This document shows, one piece after another, positions 36,711-47,228 of a stretch of DNA of 64,000 nucleotides. The translations under genes were made by a program, and so were the position numbers. How positions within the stretch are numbered: the stretch's first letter is position 1; every line of letters starts with the position of its first letter. Source of the DNA: Adiantum capillus-veneris (taxonomy: Eukaryota > Streptophyta > Polypodiopsida > Polypodiales > Pteridaceae); NCBI GenBank assembly GCA_014529385.2, contig CM043959.1, positions 63,937,753-64,001,752 on the forward strand, given 5' to 3'. The notes under the pieces are model-generated. The model was not told the origin of the DNA and searched no databases. It saw only the letters and a program-made list of their open reading frames with translations.

Positions 36711-37367
36711 GCAATCTCGGCCAAAAATAGCAGGTTTCGTGCGCTGGCATGAAAGACGTATCCAAAGTGCTTACCAAGTGGGAAAATGAGGTTGAACATG
36801 AAATTTGAGCCCGATGGGAGTTTTCCACAATTTTAGGGATTTTTTCTAGCTCGTTTGGGCTTTTTACGGACAAAAAGTGACATTTTTGGGCTAAAAATGG
36901 CATAAAAATGGTCAAAAATAGCCTTAAAAATGCTCAAAATGCCACATCAACGACATTGGCATTGTTGCTCAAGTTGTGTGGGAATTTTTAGAGCCAAGAA
37001 TGAGCTCATTTGGGCACATGACCAAGGAGATACAGCCATTCCTTTACAGGGTGCTAGTGCAGTCCCGTGCTGCTTCCACTACATGGTTGAGGCTGTGAGG
37101 CCTCCAATTAGGGTTTCCCCTCCTCAAATAACTACTTGGGCTTCTCCAATGAAGTACTGAAGATTCCATGAAGTACCTAATCTTCACACACACAAGAGTT
37201 TTGAGTTAGTATTGGTTCTTTTTCAAAGTGGAGCTTTCATGGCTGGAGTTTTGTTCTTTTTAAGTGTGTTTTTGGCTTCAAATCGTCTACGCCTTGCTGA
37301 ATTTTGCTACGAATCCTCACAGTCAGAGGCCCGGTGCTTTCCTAGTCGCACTGCGCACTTCCTGACA

Positions 37368-37456
37368 GCACGCACATGTGTATGTGGGTGGATACTAGAG
37401 AATACGCTATCATTGTACATTGATTTGTATCATAGATCAATCTTGGCCTTTCATAG

Positions 37457-37510
<54 letters not shown>

Positions 37511-38209
37511 AATTGCCAAATCTTGCACAAGATGAAAGATCACATGTGGGAATAAGACCACAATTTCGGTCATAACCTATAAAGTGCAATAAGGTTGAGG
37601 AAGTGTTTTATTGGATATGGAGGAAGTGTTTTTTAATGTGTTGATAACTATTTTTCGGCTATCCATTTTTGTCACACTGAGCTTTGTCTGCCATGAAAAA
37701 CCATGAAATTGTGGTTTATCCTTAACTATAGTATATATAGACATGTGTGAGTTATGGGCCTTTATTTGTATATATTGAAAAAAAATTCATATGGCTAGTC
37801 ATTTGGCTAGATGAGCCAAAATCAGTGGATAAATATTATGGTCCATTTGCATGTAAATATTTAATTTCATCGAAGTGCTTAGATATACTCTGTGTGAGTA
37901 TTAATATGATATTTGGTTAATTTTGTATATACTTTCATTTAGGTGTGTATTTACTAAGTATGTCACTTTTTACTTTCTTACTATTTGTGTAATTTAATAA
38001 GGTTGAGATTTGAGTGCATATCAAGAGGTTTTCTTATAGCGCTTCTCTCCTTCTCTTCAATTTGACAACGTAATGGAAGTTTAACGTGAAATTTGTATCG
38101 TCATTGGAGCTTTGAACAGGAGTGTTTAGTTTGTGTTTGTTTTGTTATGTATGTACTTGTGAGATGATAGTTTGGTGAGAGGACTTCCATAACCCAAAGA
38201 TAGTATTTC
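37368..38209. other. Spacer between the duplicated copies
   Basis: AT-rich, no gene. It contains a (CT)n tract at 37465-37509. Confidence 0.6.
37465..37509. repeat. (CT)n microsatellite
   Basis: About 22 uninterrupted CT dinucleotides. Confidence 0.95.
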
Positions 38210-38478
38210 CTTCTACTTCTTTCCAACTACCTATTTAATGATTGTAATTCGATATTATCAGCTACAACCAAATAAATGGCCCTCCCTAGATGTAAAAATT
38301 GTGCATTTGTATCGTTGTTTTTGTTTTACAATAGATGTACAGGTTTTTTGTGGCAAAGGTTCATGAAAGCTTCATAATGCAATTGTAGGATGTCAATGTT
38401 TCACAACTTGGAGAAAGAAGTGAGTGCAATGAGAATGCACATTTGTCCACGTTTGGAAAGTACTCTGTGTGTGCGCGC

Positions 38479-39553
38479 TGTCGTCCAATGGCATGTTCAT
38501 AATGTGAAATTAAAGTATCTATCTCACTCTTAATGTTTATGATGTGTGGGACCAAACGCTACAATGTACATAGTGTGATATATGCGAAATGAATGCCACG
38601 GTTGCAGTCGTGTACATACCTTGCCGGACGGACGAGGCCCTACATGTGGCACCATGGAATGCTTTTACACATAAATATATGCCTATTTTCTTTGAGAATA
38701 TACAAATGTCAAGTGTTTCGAAGTGGCGCGCTCGTTTTGCCTAGAAAGTTCAATGCGAGCAATCTCGGCCAAAAATAACAGGTTTTGTGCGTTGACGTGA
38801 AAGACGTACCCAAAGTGCTTACCAAGTGGGAAAATGAGTTTCAACATGAAATTTGAGCCCAATGGGATTTTTCCACAATTTTAGGGATTTTTTCCAGCTC
38901 GTTTGGGCTTTTTACGGACAAAAAGTGACATTTTTGAGCTAAAAATGACCTAAAAATGGTCAAAAATAGCCTTAAAAATGCTCAAAATAGCTCAAAATGC
39001 TACATCAATGATGCTGGCGTTGTTGCTCAAGTTGTGTGGGAATTTTTAGAGCCAAGAATGAGCTCATTTGGGCACATGAGCAAGGAGATACAGCCAAGAA
39101 TGAGCTCATTTGGGCACATGAGCAAGGAGATACAGCCATTCTTTTACAGGGTGCTAGTACAGTCCCGTGCTGCTTCCACTACATGGTTGAGGCTGTGAGG
39201 CCTCCAATTAGGGTTTTCCCTCCTCAAATAACTACTTGGGCTTCTCCAATGAAGTACTGAAGCTTCCATGAAATGGTCACGATGAAGAATTGAAGCGTAA
39301 ATTTAGGATTTTTAACAGGTCGAATGAGCACTGCATCTGTGCAATTAGAAGCGAGGCTACACTTAATCTTCACACACACAAGAGTTTTCAGTTAGTATTG
39401 GTTCTTTTTCAAAGTGGAGCTTTCATGGCTGGAGTTTTGTTCTTTTTAAGTGTGTTTTTGGCTTCAAATCGTCTACGCCTTGCTGGATTTTGCTAGGAAT
39501 CCTCACAGTTAGAGGCCCGACGGTTTCCTAGTCGCACTGCGTACTTCCTGACA
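38479..39553 (+). repeat. TR-GAG copy 2, 5' LTR
   Basis: Same length and structure as the copy 1 5' LTR, including the internal 42-bp tandem duplication; differs at 39035 (G instead of A). Confidence 0.9.
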
Positions 39554-39607
39554 CATTTTTGGTGAACCCGATGGGAAGTAGGCTAGGGTGAGGGTTCAAA
39601 AGCTTCA

Positions 39608-40764
39608 TTGAAGGTCTTAAAAGAAAGGTTTAAAGCTATGGAGCAACAAGAGCAACAGGGGGTTCGGTTTGATCCAATCACAATGCAAATGTTTCAAGCT
39701 TTTGCAGTGTTTATGCAGCAGCAGCAAGCTGCAGAAAGAAGGGAGCTCTCCTCAACCAAAGCGTTTCAATCTGTGGTGAAGAAATTGGACCAATTTAAAG
39801 CAAAGATGTAACAAAGTATCTTTGTGGATATGTAAAGGAGATGGAGCTTCACCGAGTGCCCGAAGCAGAGATGGTGCAAAGTTTTGAACTTGCTGTGGTT
39901 CCCGAGATCAGAGAGCATGTAAGGGGAATTAGAAATGAGCACGGGGCAACTTGGGAAGCATTCAAATTAGCCTTGAAGGAAGAGTATTTCATGGAGGACT
40001 CCGAAAGGGTAACAAAGAGGACTTTCTTAGAGTGGGTAGTTCAGCCAAAAGAGAGGCTCTCGCCTACCGAAATGCTAAGGGAATTCGAACGCCACTACGA
40101 TCAACGTTCAAGAACTGAAAAGGCTACCCTAAACTCGGAGAAGACAGAGCTCTTTTTGCAAGCTGCAGGTAAAGAGATTCAAGAGAAGTTAGAGCTACTA
40201 CTTGAGGATAAGGATGCGGAACAGGGTTTGAAGACTGATTGGAATGAGGTCGAAGACGCCATTTCTCTGTTAGCTAAGCGACAACGACAAAGAGACAAGA
40301 TGATAGTCAATCCTACTCAATCCCCAAGTGTTTCCGAGAGTCCTATAAAGCCTGTGATTGTGATTCCAAAGAGTGACAAATCCATCCTAGATGATATTGT
40401 CAAAGGAATGCAAGAGCTCAAGTTAAAGCTTACAAGGCTAGAAGAAAAGGGGCAACCATCAGGTCAATCTACAGGGCAACGACCACAAACCAGAGAAGTC
40501 TTTGTCAATAGATGCATATGGTGTGATAGTACTGACCATGGAAGGAGGGATTGTGAAAGTTTTAAAGACGCTTTAACAAAGGAGCTCGTTTTCTTTAAAG
40601 ATGGAAAAATTCACTTAAGTGAAACAGGTAAGCTCTTAGGAACAAACTTTGGCAAAAGCGGGATAAAGAAACTAGTTGAGGACATGTCTACTAGCCATGC
40701 CATCTCAATGGTTGAGGCAGCCGCCTATGGGTTGAAGGTGGATCCTATTAAGAAAAAGGGATAA
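39608..40764 (+). pseudogene. Gag polyprotein (frameshifted), copy 2
   Basis: Same protein blocks as copy 1, including the capsid-like region and the zinc knuckle (about 40513-40554), and the same frameshift between 39.80 and 39.82 kb. Protein-level identity with copy 1 is complete in every block I compared. Confidence 0.85.
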
Positions 40765-41610
40765 GTCAAGGTTGGGGAAGAGGAATCTAATGGTATTGGA
40801 GAGCTATGGCCATGCTCTATAGAATCTGCTATGAATGGTAAAATGACTACAGAGGTTTCACATGAAGCTAGAGACTGCATTCGGCTAGAAACAGGTGGAA
40901 CGACCCTGTAGATTCTTTGTCAGTGCATGCGTACATTGCCAAATGTCAAGCAAATGAGGCCATTGTTGAAGAGAAACGTAGGCGCGAGAATGGCGATGAA
41001 GGGCCTTCAAAGCGGGCCACGAGGAGTGGAGGCAAAAAAGACACAGTGCCTCCTGGATCACCTTCCCTACAAACAGATGCCTGTCCCTGAAGTGCCTATG
41101 CAAGAGGCCTCTAAAGACAAGAAGAAGGATGCAACAAAATCCAAAGCAAAGGGTCCGGCCTACAAACTCCAATCCGATATAGAGGCAGCAACGGATCTCA
41201 AAAAGGTTTTGGAAGAGAGGATTCTAAACAGTAAGGTGGAATTTACCTTGGGTGAGGTCCTTGGTATAGCAAAGCGGGAATTCCACGAAGAAATAATTGA
41301 TATCATAAAGAGGAAGCGGCAGTCTCTTACTGAATCTATCCATGTACAGGGTGAAGAAGAGACTTTAAATGCACAGGGTGTACAAGTCTATGGCAAACAA
41401 GGTGATGAAACTATTGTTGGATGCTACAAGTCTAGGGGAGGAGTAAAACATGTTTGCTTCTTGGATGATGAAGATGAAGTGGACACCACTCACAAGAGCC
41501 TGCCAAAGATATTTGTGGCACATGGCGGAGGATGTGCAGGTTTAGAGGGGGTGGATGTCGTGCGATGGCACGTTCATAATGTGAAATTAAAGTATCTAAC
41601 TCACTCTTAA
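40765..41610 (+). pseudogene. Post-gag region, copy 2
   Basis: Same blocks, stops and frame changes as copy 1. It ends inside the truncated 3' LTR. Confidence 0.75.
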
Positions 41611-41839
41611 TGTTTATGATGTGTGGGACCAAATGCTACAATGTACATAGTGTGACTCTATGCGAAAATGAATGTCACAGTTGCAATCGTGTACATACCT
41701 TGCCGGACGGGCGAGGCCCTACACGTGGCACCATGGAATGCTTTTACACATAAATATATGCCTAATTTTCTTTGGGAATGTACAAATGTCAAGTGTTTCG
41801 AAGTGGTACACTCGTTTTGCCTAGAAAGTTCAATGCGGC
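41556..41839 (+). repeat. TR-GAG copy 2, truncated 3' LTR
   Basis: Starts TGTCGTGCG directly after the polypurine tract and ends at the duplication breakpoint. Confidence 0.85.
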
Positions 41840-41929
41840 CCCGTGTGTAGCCGTGAAAAGGACTATGCACATCACAAGAAGTTTTGGAGAAATTCTCACA
41901 ATAATTCCCACATTGTGACTTACCTCAAC

Positions 41930-42084
41930 AACATCATGAGCTTCTGTGAGGGAGGCACCGCATACCTAGCTAGGTACGATTGGGGGCAGGGGACCGCCGG
42001 CCTGGTGGGGGGGCTCGTGGTCCCCTGCCCCCAATCGTACCTAGCTAGGTATGCGGTGCCTCTCGAGCAGAAGCTCATGATGTT
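41930..42084. repeat. Long GC-rich hairpin, 66-bp arms, 23-bp loop
   Basis: Arms 41930-41995 and 42019-42084 pair with 4 mismatches in 66. The inner 44 bp are a perfect match and include ACCTAGCTAGGT and GGGGGCAGGGGACC. The loop (41996-42018) is G-rich. It lies between the truncated TR-GAG copy and the 3' end of the TNL gene and has no similarity to the hairpins at 35.7-36.3 kb that I can see. It may be a small foldback element, a stable transcript hairpin or an inverted duplication. Confidence 0.92.
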
Positions 42085-42202
42085 ATTCATTGTATGAAAA
42101 ACACTGAAGAAGACTCCGTTTTCTTACATGAGAAATTTTCTAAATCTTCTCGTGCATACCTATCCAAGGCTATCTACAACTTGGAATTATAGTATGTTTC
42201 TT

Positions 42203-42324
42203 CAAATATCTTCAACTTGGAATACTAATTTTTCTTAAAATAACTATGCGTACAACCTAAAGACAAATATCTTCAACTTGGAATACTAATCTTTCTTAAA
42301 ATAACTATGTATACAACCTAGAGA
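42203..42324. repeat. 61-bp tandem duplication
   Basis: Two units starting CAAATATCTTCAACTTGG with few differences, just downstream (in gene direction) of the last recognised TNL exon. Confidence 0.85.
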
Positions 42325-42374
42325 GCTTTCTTATAAAGAGTACGCATGCAGAGGGAATAGGATGTCAATGTTAC

Positions 42375-42608
42375 CTGCTTCAAAGCTTTTTTACTAAACG
42401 TCCAACAGTCTGGCTGCGAGCTCTGCGATAGTTTGATCTGCAACAGTCCCAGAGATGGGAGATGCTTCAAATCTGGGATCGCCCTCAATGACTTGCAGTT
42501 GGACAGCACAAGTACCTCCAGAGATGTCAGGGCTGCCAGATTAGACACATCCTTTAAGGCAGCGCAATTTTGCAAATGCAGAGAGCGCAGGGGAACTGGA
42601 ACGCTTTC
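42375..42608 (-). pseudogene. TNL exon 5, last recognised LRRs
   Basis: 78 codons, phase 0 at both ends. The acceptor CGTGCAG precedes GAAAGCGTT. It contains 'LRSLHLQNCAALKDVSNLAA' and 'LEVLVLSNCKSLRAIPDL', clear C-type LRRs. The donor CAG|GTAACA implies a further exon, which I could not recognise before the hairpin at 41930-42084. Confidence 0.82.
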
Positions 42609-42728
42609 CTGCACGCAGCAATCAGCAGTCTATTATCAAGAAACTGTCGTCAACTACCCCTCGTGCAGCTGCATTAAAATTATTGAGGTCACTAAGCTCT
42701 TGTAGGCTAACAAAATAAGTACAAATAC

Positions 42729-44215
42729 CAGCGTCGAGGGACAGACGGTCGAAATGCTGAAATCTAAATCCTTCCCGTGATGTGCTCCTAATTCAATGCT
42801 GATCTCCTCCAAGATGGGGAAATCGTTGAGACTCAGGGTTTCAAGTTTGACTAGAGAACTCAGCGATATCGATATCTTTTGCACCCAGTTAACACAGGAT
42901 AAATGTAGTTCTTCCACACTTGGTAGTCCACTTACATCCAACCACGTCCTGCAAGTCGTCGTCTCCGGTGAACTCCCTATCCTGAGAAACTGTAGATTGC
43001 TGAAAGGATTGTTACCATCGTCAATGCTGCTCGCACTACTTAGTAGCTGGAAACGATCAACACCACACAACACTGCATCTGCCACGAGCGAAAGGACACT
43101 AGTTCTGCGCTGCGATGCATCATGAGTAGCACTGCGATTCATTAACTTCGGGAGGTGCAGACGTTTGAGGTGCTTGCAGGCACTAATTCTCATATTGAGT
43201 CTAACCTCATCTAACAAGGACACTCACTCTTCAGCCCAAAGACTCCGCAGATCCACCACACTGCTCAAACCTGGAAGCCCCTCCAGTTCTTTGCAGCGAC
43301 TAAGGTCAAGGTCCTGCAAGGCTGGGAGAAAGTAGTGTTCAACCCCCTCGAATATGCTCTTTAGATTCTTGCAGCCGTAGAAATCTAGTGACCTTAAACT
43401 AAGGCTAGCTAGCTTGGGGAGTCTCTCCAGCCCAGGGCACCCACGCAATCTCAATATTTTCAAAGCGGGGAATGTGTCAGATAATCTGGACGTCCCCACC
43501 TTCACCAGGTGATGATTGCCATACACAGTGAGAACCTGCAGCTCTGGGAAATGGTCGCCCACTTTCACAAGGCAGCTCCTCTTCTTCTTATGGCCGCCAC
43601 CCACAAGCACCTGCACCTCCAGATTTTCACAGGCTCTAATTCTCAGCCCTTCCAGCCTCTTCAGGCAGCCAAGGAGCCCGATTCTCCTCAGACCATGAAG
43701 CCACTCCAGCTCCAGCTGTACCAGGTTTGGCACCCCTTCCCAACCATCAATCTCCCTGATGACTGGCATGTTGCTTAGGTGCAAGACACGCAAATCCTTA
43801 ATCCTTCCACTTTCAAGGTTTAGCCGGCTGATCTGTCGATGCAAGTCAGTGAAGTCACGCAAATTAGCCTTCGTAGTTCCGCTTTTACTGACTTCGAGAT
43901 TGCATAGACGTAAAACTCGGGTTCTTGAAATTTTGCTGCTTCCACCCGCTATTAAATTTGCCAATGTACTGTTTGCTTTGATCGAACCACGGTTACAAAT
44001 TACAAGCTTCTTTGACGCCAGTTCGAGTGAAGAGACTGTGACAGATCCCCCACAACTGGGCTATTCATGACAGCATTCCGACGTGGATGAGAAATTTTTT
44101 TATAAGCTAACATCTTGTGCAAGTCATGAATTTCTACTGTGTGGACCTCCGTACTATGGAACCTTTTTGAAGTTTTCTTAAGCTCCAGCATACCATGATA
44201 CTCCAGCTCCAGCAC
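42729..44215 (-). pseudogene. TNL exon 4, MHD region and LRRs
   Basis: The acceptor GAGTGCAG precedes GTGCTGGAG. The N-terminal part has 'EIHDLHKMLAY', the MHD-motif position. At the C5 (minus G5) run 44047-44051 the frame shifts; one additional G would restore it. The remaining frame holds at least eight LRRs of the TNL style ('LRVLHLSNMPVI', 'LVQLELEWL', 'LKILRLRGCPGLERLPKL', 'LDLSRCKELEGLPGLS'). TGA at 43224-43226 interrupts the LRR region, probably replacing a Cys codon. The likely donor at the 3' end is CTG|GTATTT. Confidence 0.85.
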
Positions 44216-44311
44216 CTGCACTCATTCATCCAAACAGACAACGTTTTATCAGCACCACATCATTTGTTTGTGGTAACAAAAAGTGTCAAAACTGAAGAAT
44301 CAGTGCATTAC

Positions 44312-45076
44312 TTGACCAAACATGTCATCCGCTGTGTAGACGCCGTCCTTATCAAGAAAGTAGCCCAGAACATTCCAAAGTTCCACTCCCTCCGAAGCTA
44401 ACTCCCAAACTTCTCGAATACATTCCCATGCAGTAGCCAAGTCGATAAACTTGTCTTGAAGATGGGAGGGCAAAACATCGAAGCTTCTCTCCACAACACG
44501 CACCACCTGATCCTCAGTACTACTACTGTTGCCACCACTGTTACTAGCTGGTGCAGGCCATTTTTTTTTCAGGCTTAAAAAGAGGTGTTTACAGTCTTCG
44601 TCATTGAACCAAGGTCTACCTCTCGTCTGAAGCTCGATTCCCTTCAGCTTCAGACAAAGAGGATGACATTGCCCTTCAAAAAAGCAGGTGCGAACAACCC
44701 TCAGCCATTCATCCTGGTCAGGGATGGAACAGGAGAAAGGACAATAGTATTTGAGTACCTTCACAGCTTCCAACTCACTAAGGCTAGGAACATGCACTAC
44801 CGTAGGGCGTGCTAGTGCCACAGAACGATCTGAGTTTATCACCTTGCCATCCTGCATATTAGAGTCCAGTCCCTTGAGCCTCATCTGAAGCAGACATCTT
44901 AAAACATCCTTGCTTCGACCGGTTACTAATATCTTCCTTCCTGGCATAAACTTCATCTGCATTGTCCTTTGGGCATATTCAAAACTGAGCTGCTGTGATG
45001 GTGAATGGCCCCACACATTGTCAATCGCAAGAAAGACTTTAGTTCTCTGCACTCCTTCCTCAAGGAGATTCATTGC
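44312..45076 (-). pseudogene. TNL exon 3, NB-ARC remainder
   Basis: 255 codons. Kinase-2 'KVFLAIDNVW' has Asn where most plant NLRs have the second Asp. RNBS-B is 'GRKILVTGRSKDVL'. The GLPL position reads 'QCHPLCLKLKG'. RNBS-D-like 'FDVLPSHLQDKFIDLATAW' follows. It ends GGTCAA|GTAATG, phase 0, which fits the next exon. Confidence 0.88.
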
Positions 45077-45095
45077 CTGAGATCCAGATGATTAG

Positions 45096-45144
<49 letters not shown>

Positions 45145-45287
45145 TGTGCGCGTGCGTGTGCGTGTGTGGAGAAAACAGGTCTGTATTACTGTGTGCGACA
45201 AATCCCATGTTATGCTTTTGTGGACGTTAATTTCTTTCTTTCTTCATACAATCTTTAGGCCTAGGGAGCCTCATGTAATCCAATTAC
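45077..45287 (-). repeat. TNL intron 2 with (CT)n-(GT)n microsatellite
   Basis: The microsatellite covers about 45098-45170 on the plus strand: about 15 CT, then about 10 GT, then GC/GT mixtures. It lies upstream of the acceptor CTCAG at 45077-45081. Confidence 0.8.
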
Positions 45288-45556
45288 CTGGTCAATGGTT
45301 GAACATCGTTTCTGGAAGCAGAATGCAGATTAAGTGCTGGAAGAATGGCCTTGATGTCCCCTACAAGCCTCCCAACTTCATTGTCGTTGGTGGGAAGCTC
45401 AATGTGGCAGCATCTGCCACCAAATTCGTCATTGTAGAAGACTGCCATCACTTTACAAAGTGTAGTCTTTCCTGAGCCTCCGATGCCATGCACCCCGATT
45501 GCGCGCACCCCATCAGCTCCCAAACTCTCCTTCTGATCCAAAACCTCAGCAATCTC
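45288..45556 (-). pseudogene. TNL exon 2, P-loop
   Basis: The acceptor TTGTCAG precedes GAGATTGCTGAG. The exon contains the P-loop 'GVHGIGGSGKTTL' and RNBS-A-like 'CCHIELP'. The donor AG|GTAATT ends the exon in phase 2, but the next exon reads in phase 0 from its acceptor, so a one-base change or a misread donor is implied. The following intron (45077-45287) contains a (CT)n/(GT)n microsatellite. Confidence 0.85.
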
Positions 45557-45691
45557 CTGACAACCATATCACACTTTCTGCAATCAGCTGTTGAAGCTTA
45601 TTAAGTAGTTTCAGGCAGATAATATGGAAATCAGCTAAACAACTTATTGGATAGTCCTATATTCAATAGGAAAGACAGCGTCGATACGTAC

Positions 45692-45929
45692 CCGATGTAT
45701 GCGTGGTGCCCCTAATTTTATGGTTTCTTTCAATGAGTATATTGGTGGGGGAAGATGATCACATATAGTGGTGACTATTTGTTGGATGTATTCATGCTCA
45801 CTCTGATGGGGGAGGATTAGCTCATTGTTGGATGGATTCATGCTCACTCTGATGACCTTCCGGCACACCTCTCCACTCGTGTACCGAAGATCTTTCAAGT
45901 TCCTTGCCCAAGTGCTTGTGTCAAGGTTG
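45692..45929 (-). pseudogene. TNL exon 1, linker part (left of copia insertion)
   Basis: Continues the TIR frame after the insertion: with one GGTTG copy and the element removed, exon 1 is 720 nt, a whole number of codons, and reads open across the join. It includes 'LRYTSGEVCRKVIR', the usual TIR to NB-ARC linker. It ends at a good donor (CGG|GTACGT); intron 45557-45691 is 135 bp. Confidence 0.85.
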
Positions 45930-46273
45930 TGTAAAAGTAACTTATGATTTTAATAAGTGTCGACTTCTTTACACCTACCTATTTTCCCAAAGTCCTTACA
46001 CCTAATTCCCACATGGACCCCTTTTACCTATGCAAGCCTCAACATGTGTCTGTTCCCACCTACCTATAACTCACATGTGATGGATAATCCTCACTCCCTC
46101 AACTTGTATATAAATCCCATTAGCTGCCCTCATTTGTAACAAGGTCTTCACTCTCCATTCAAGTGCAATCTATTGTCATTGCTCTATTATCTTGCACTCT
46201 CTTATGTATTGACATTAGCATATTAATAAATAGTGATATTAATCACATTTAAGCTAATCTTTAAGTTCTCACA
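45930..46273 (+). repeat. Copia-1 5' LTR
   Basis: TGTAAAAGTAACTTATG...AAGTTCTCACA. Contains a TATA box (TATATAAAT, 46107-46115), the probable element promoter. Confidence 0.97.
46107..46115 (+). promoter_or_regulatory. Copia-1 LTR TATA box
   Basis: TATATAAAT in the U3/R part of the LTR, repeated at the equivalent position in the 3' LTR (about 50322-50330). It fits RNA polymerase II transcription of the element away from the TNL gene direction. Confidence 0.65.
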
Positions 46274-46285
46274 TGGTATCAGAGC
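46274..46285 (+). other. Copia-1 primer-binding site
   Basis: TGGTATCAGAGC immediately after the 5' LTR, complementary to the 3' end of plant initiator methionine tRNA. Confidence 0.9.
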
Positions 46286-46400
46286 AATAGAACTTAAGGT
46301 TAGTTTTTCTAATTAGCGCTAAGAGTATTCCATCTCTAGCTCTAGCCCACACTCGAAGCCTCACTCTCCATTCTTTTCAAGGAATCCGGAACCTCGAAAG

Positions 46401-47228
46401 ATGGCCGAGTTAGCTTCTTCATCTTCCGCATTCACCTACAAGCCCCGCTACATTATCGACAAGCTTAACGGCACTAACTATCAAGTGTGGAAGATTCGGA
46501 TGGAACTCTACCTCACGCAGCTGCAACTTTGGGACGTCACGTCAGGAGTGGAAGAGCAACCTGACCATCCCGAAGACAAAGATTCAACATACTTCATCGA
46601 CACCTATAATACTTGGCATAGTAGAAACAATAGTGCCAAGATGGAGCTCATTCTCCATTGCCAAGATAGGCAAGTCCAAATGGTGAAAAAGCTAACTACT
46701 GCTAGCGCCATTTGGAAGTTCTTCGAGAAGAACTACGAGCACACTGACCTCGTCTACCAAGTTTCCCTGATCAAGAAATTGGTAAACACTACCATGCAAG
46801 AGGGTCAATCATCCTCCAAGTTTTTGGAGACGTGGCAAATACTTCTAGATGAAGTACTTATCTCAGGGCTTGCCATCCCTGAAGAGCTTCAAAGTATGCT
46901 CTTATTGGCTTCTCTACCTGCATTATGGAGAGCCTTTATCACTACACAAGCCACCACGGCTAACTTGCAGCTACAAAATCTTGTAGCCAAGATCCATCAG
47001 GAGGAAACGCCTCGTGATCACACTAGCAGCTCGCAGAAGTCCACGGCACTTGTCACTATGACAAGAAACTCACGCCCTTACAACGGCAAGAAGTCTCAAC
47101 ATTCGAGCCCTCCTCGACAACACAATAATTCTGGAAGAAAGTTGCAATTTCAAAGCCATCACAATCACCAAAATTCAAAGAAATGCGCCAATTGTCATCG
47201 CTTTGGACACCTCACAAAGGACTGCTAG
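46401..47228 (+). CDS. Copia-1 gag
   Basis: Starts at the ATG after the leader: 'LNGTNYQVWKIRMELYL' near residue 22 is the standard copia gag opening. The middle part is a UBN2-type gag region ('QVSLIKKLVNTTMQEGQSSS', 'LLLASLPALWRAF'). It ends with the zinc knuckle 'CANCHRFGHLTKDC' directly followed by TAG (47226-47228). Gag forms the virus-like particle and binds RNA. The TAG is the only stop between gag and pol, which are in the same frame, and its context is TAG CAA CCA. Confidence 0.92.
   Translation: MAELASSSSAFTYKPRYIIDKLNGTNYQVWKIRMELYLTQLQLWDVTSGVEEQPDHPEDKDSTYFIDTYNTWHSRNNSAKMELILHCQDRQVQMVKKLTTASAIWKFFEKNYEHTDLVYQVSLIKKLVNTTMQEGQSSSKFLETWQILLDEVLISGLAIPEELQSMLLLASLPALWRAFITTQATTANLQLQNLVAKIHQEETPRDHTSSSQKSTALVTMTRNSRPYNGKKSQHSSPPRQHNNSGRKLQFQSHHNHQNSKKCANCHRFGHLTKDC

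Larger units (their letters stand above)
31993..37367 (+). mobile_element. TR-GAG-type LTR element, copy 1 (complete, 3' LTR split)
   Basis: 5' LTR 31993-33067 starts TGTCGT and ends CTGACA. Internal DNA 33068-35069 encodes only gag-type protein. The polypurine tract AGAGGGGGTGGA (35058-35069) is followed immediately by the 3' LTR at 35070. The 3' LTR is split by a foldback element (35353-36710) and resumes at 36711, ending CTGACA at 37367. The flanks GCGCGC (31987-31992) and GCACGC (37368-37373) differ by one base and may be a 6-bp target duplication. With no protease, RT or integrase domain it would depend on enzymes supplied in trans. Such gag-only elements have been described in plants as TR-GAG. 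Confidence 0.85.
35070..37367 (+). repeat. TR-GAG copy 1, 3' LTR, split by insertion
   Basis: Parts 35070-35352 and 36711-37367 together align with the 5' LTR. The join point corresponds to GCGA|GCAATC of the 5' LTR. Relative to the 5' LTR it lacks one 42-bp repeat unit and about 90 bp near 37.17 kb. Confidence 0.85.
38210..41839. repeat. 3,630-bp direct repeat, copy 2
   Basis: Partner of 31724-35353. The left breakpoint lies in unrelated flank and the homology starts at CTTCTACTTC. The right breakpoint falls at the first base of where the foldback element begins in copy 1 (CAATGCGG then C), after which the sequence is unrelated. Confidence 0.95.
38479..41839 (+). mobile_element. TR-GAG-type LTR element, copy 2 (3' truncated)
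   Basis: 5' LTR 38479-39553, internal region to 41555, then only the first 284 bp of the 3' LTR. It has no 3' end and no target duplication, and could not transpose in this form. Confidence 0.85.

Noticed and set aside
38361-38778. Short open frames repeated at 31875-32292
   Set aside because: They lie in LTR and flank DNA and are identical only because the whole segment is duplicated.
42433-44070. Plus-strand open frames opposite the TNL LRR exons
   Set aside because: Antisense shadows of the leucine-rich coding exons, without own motifs or start context.
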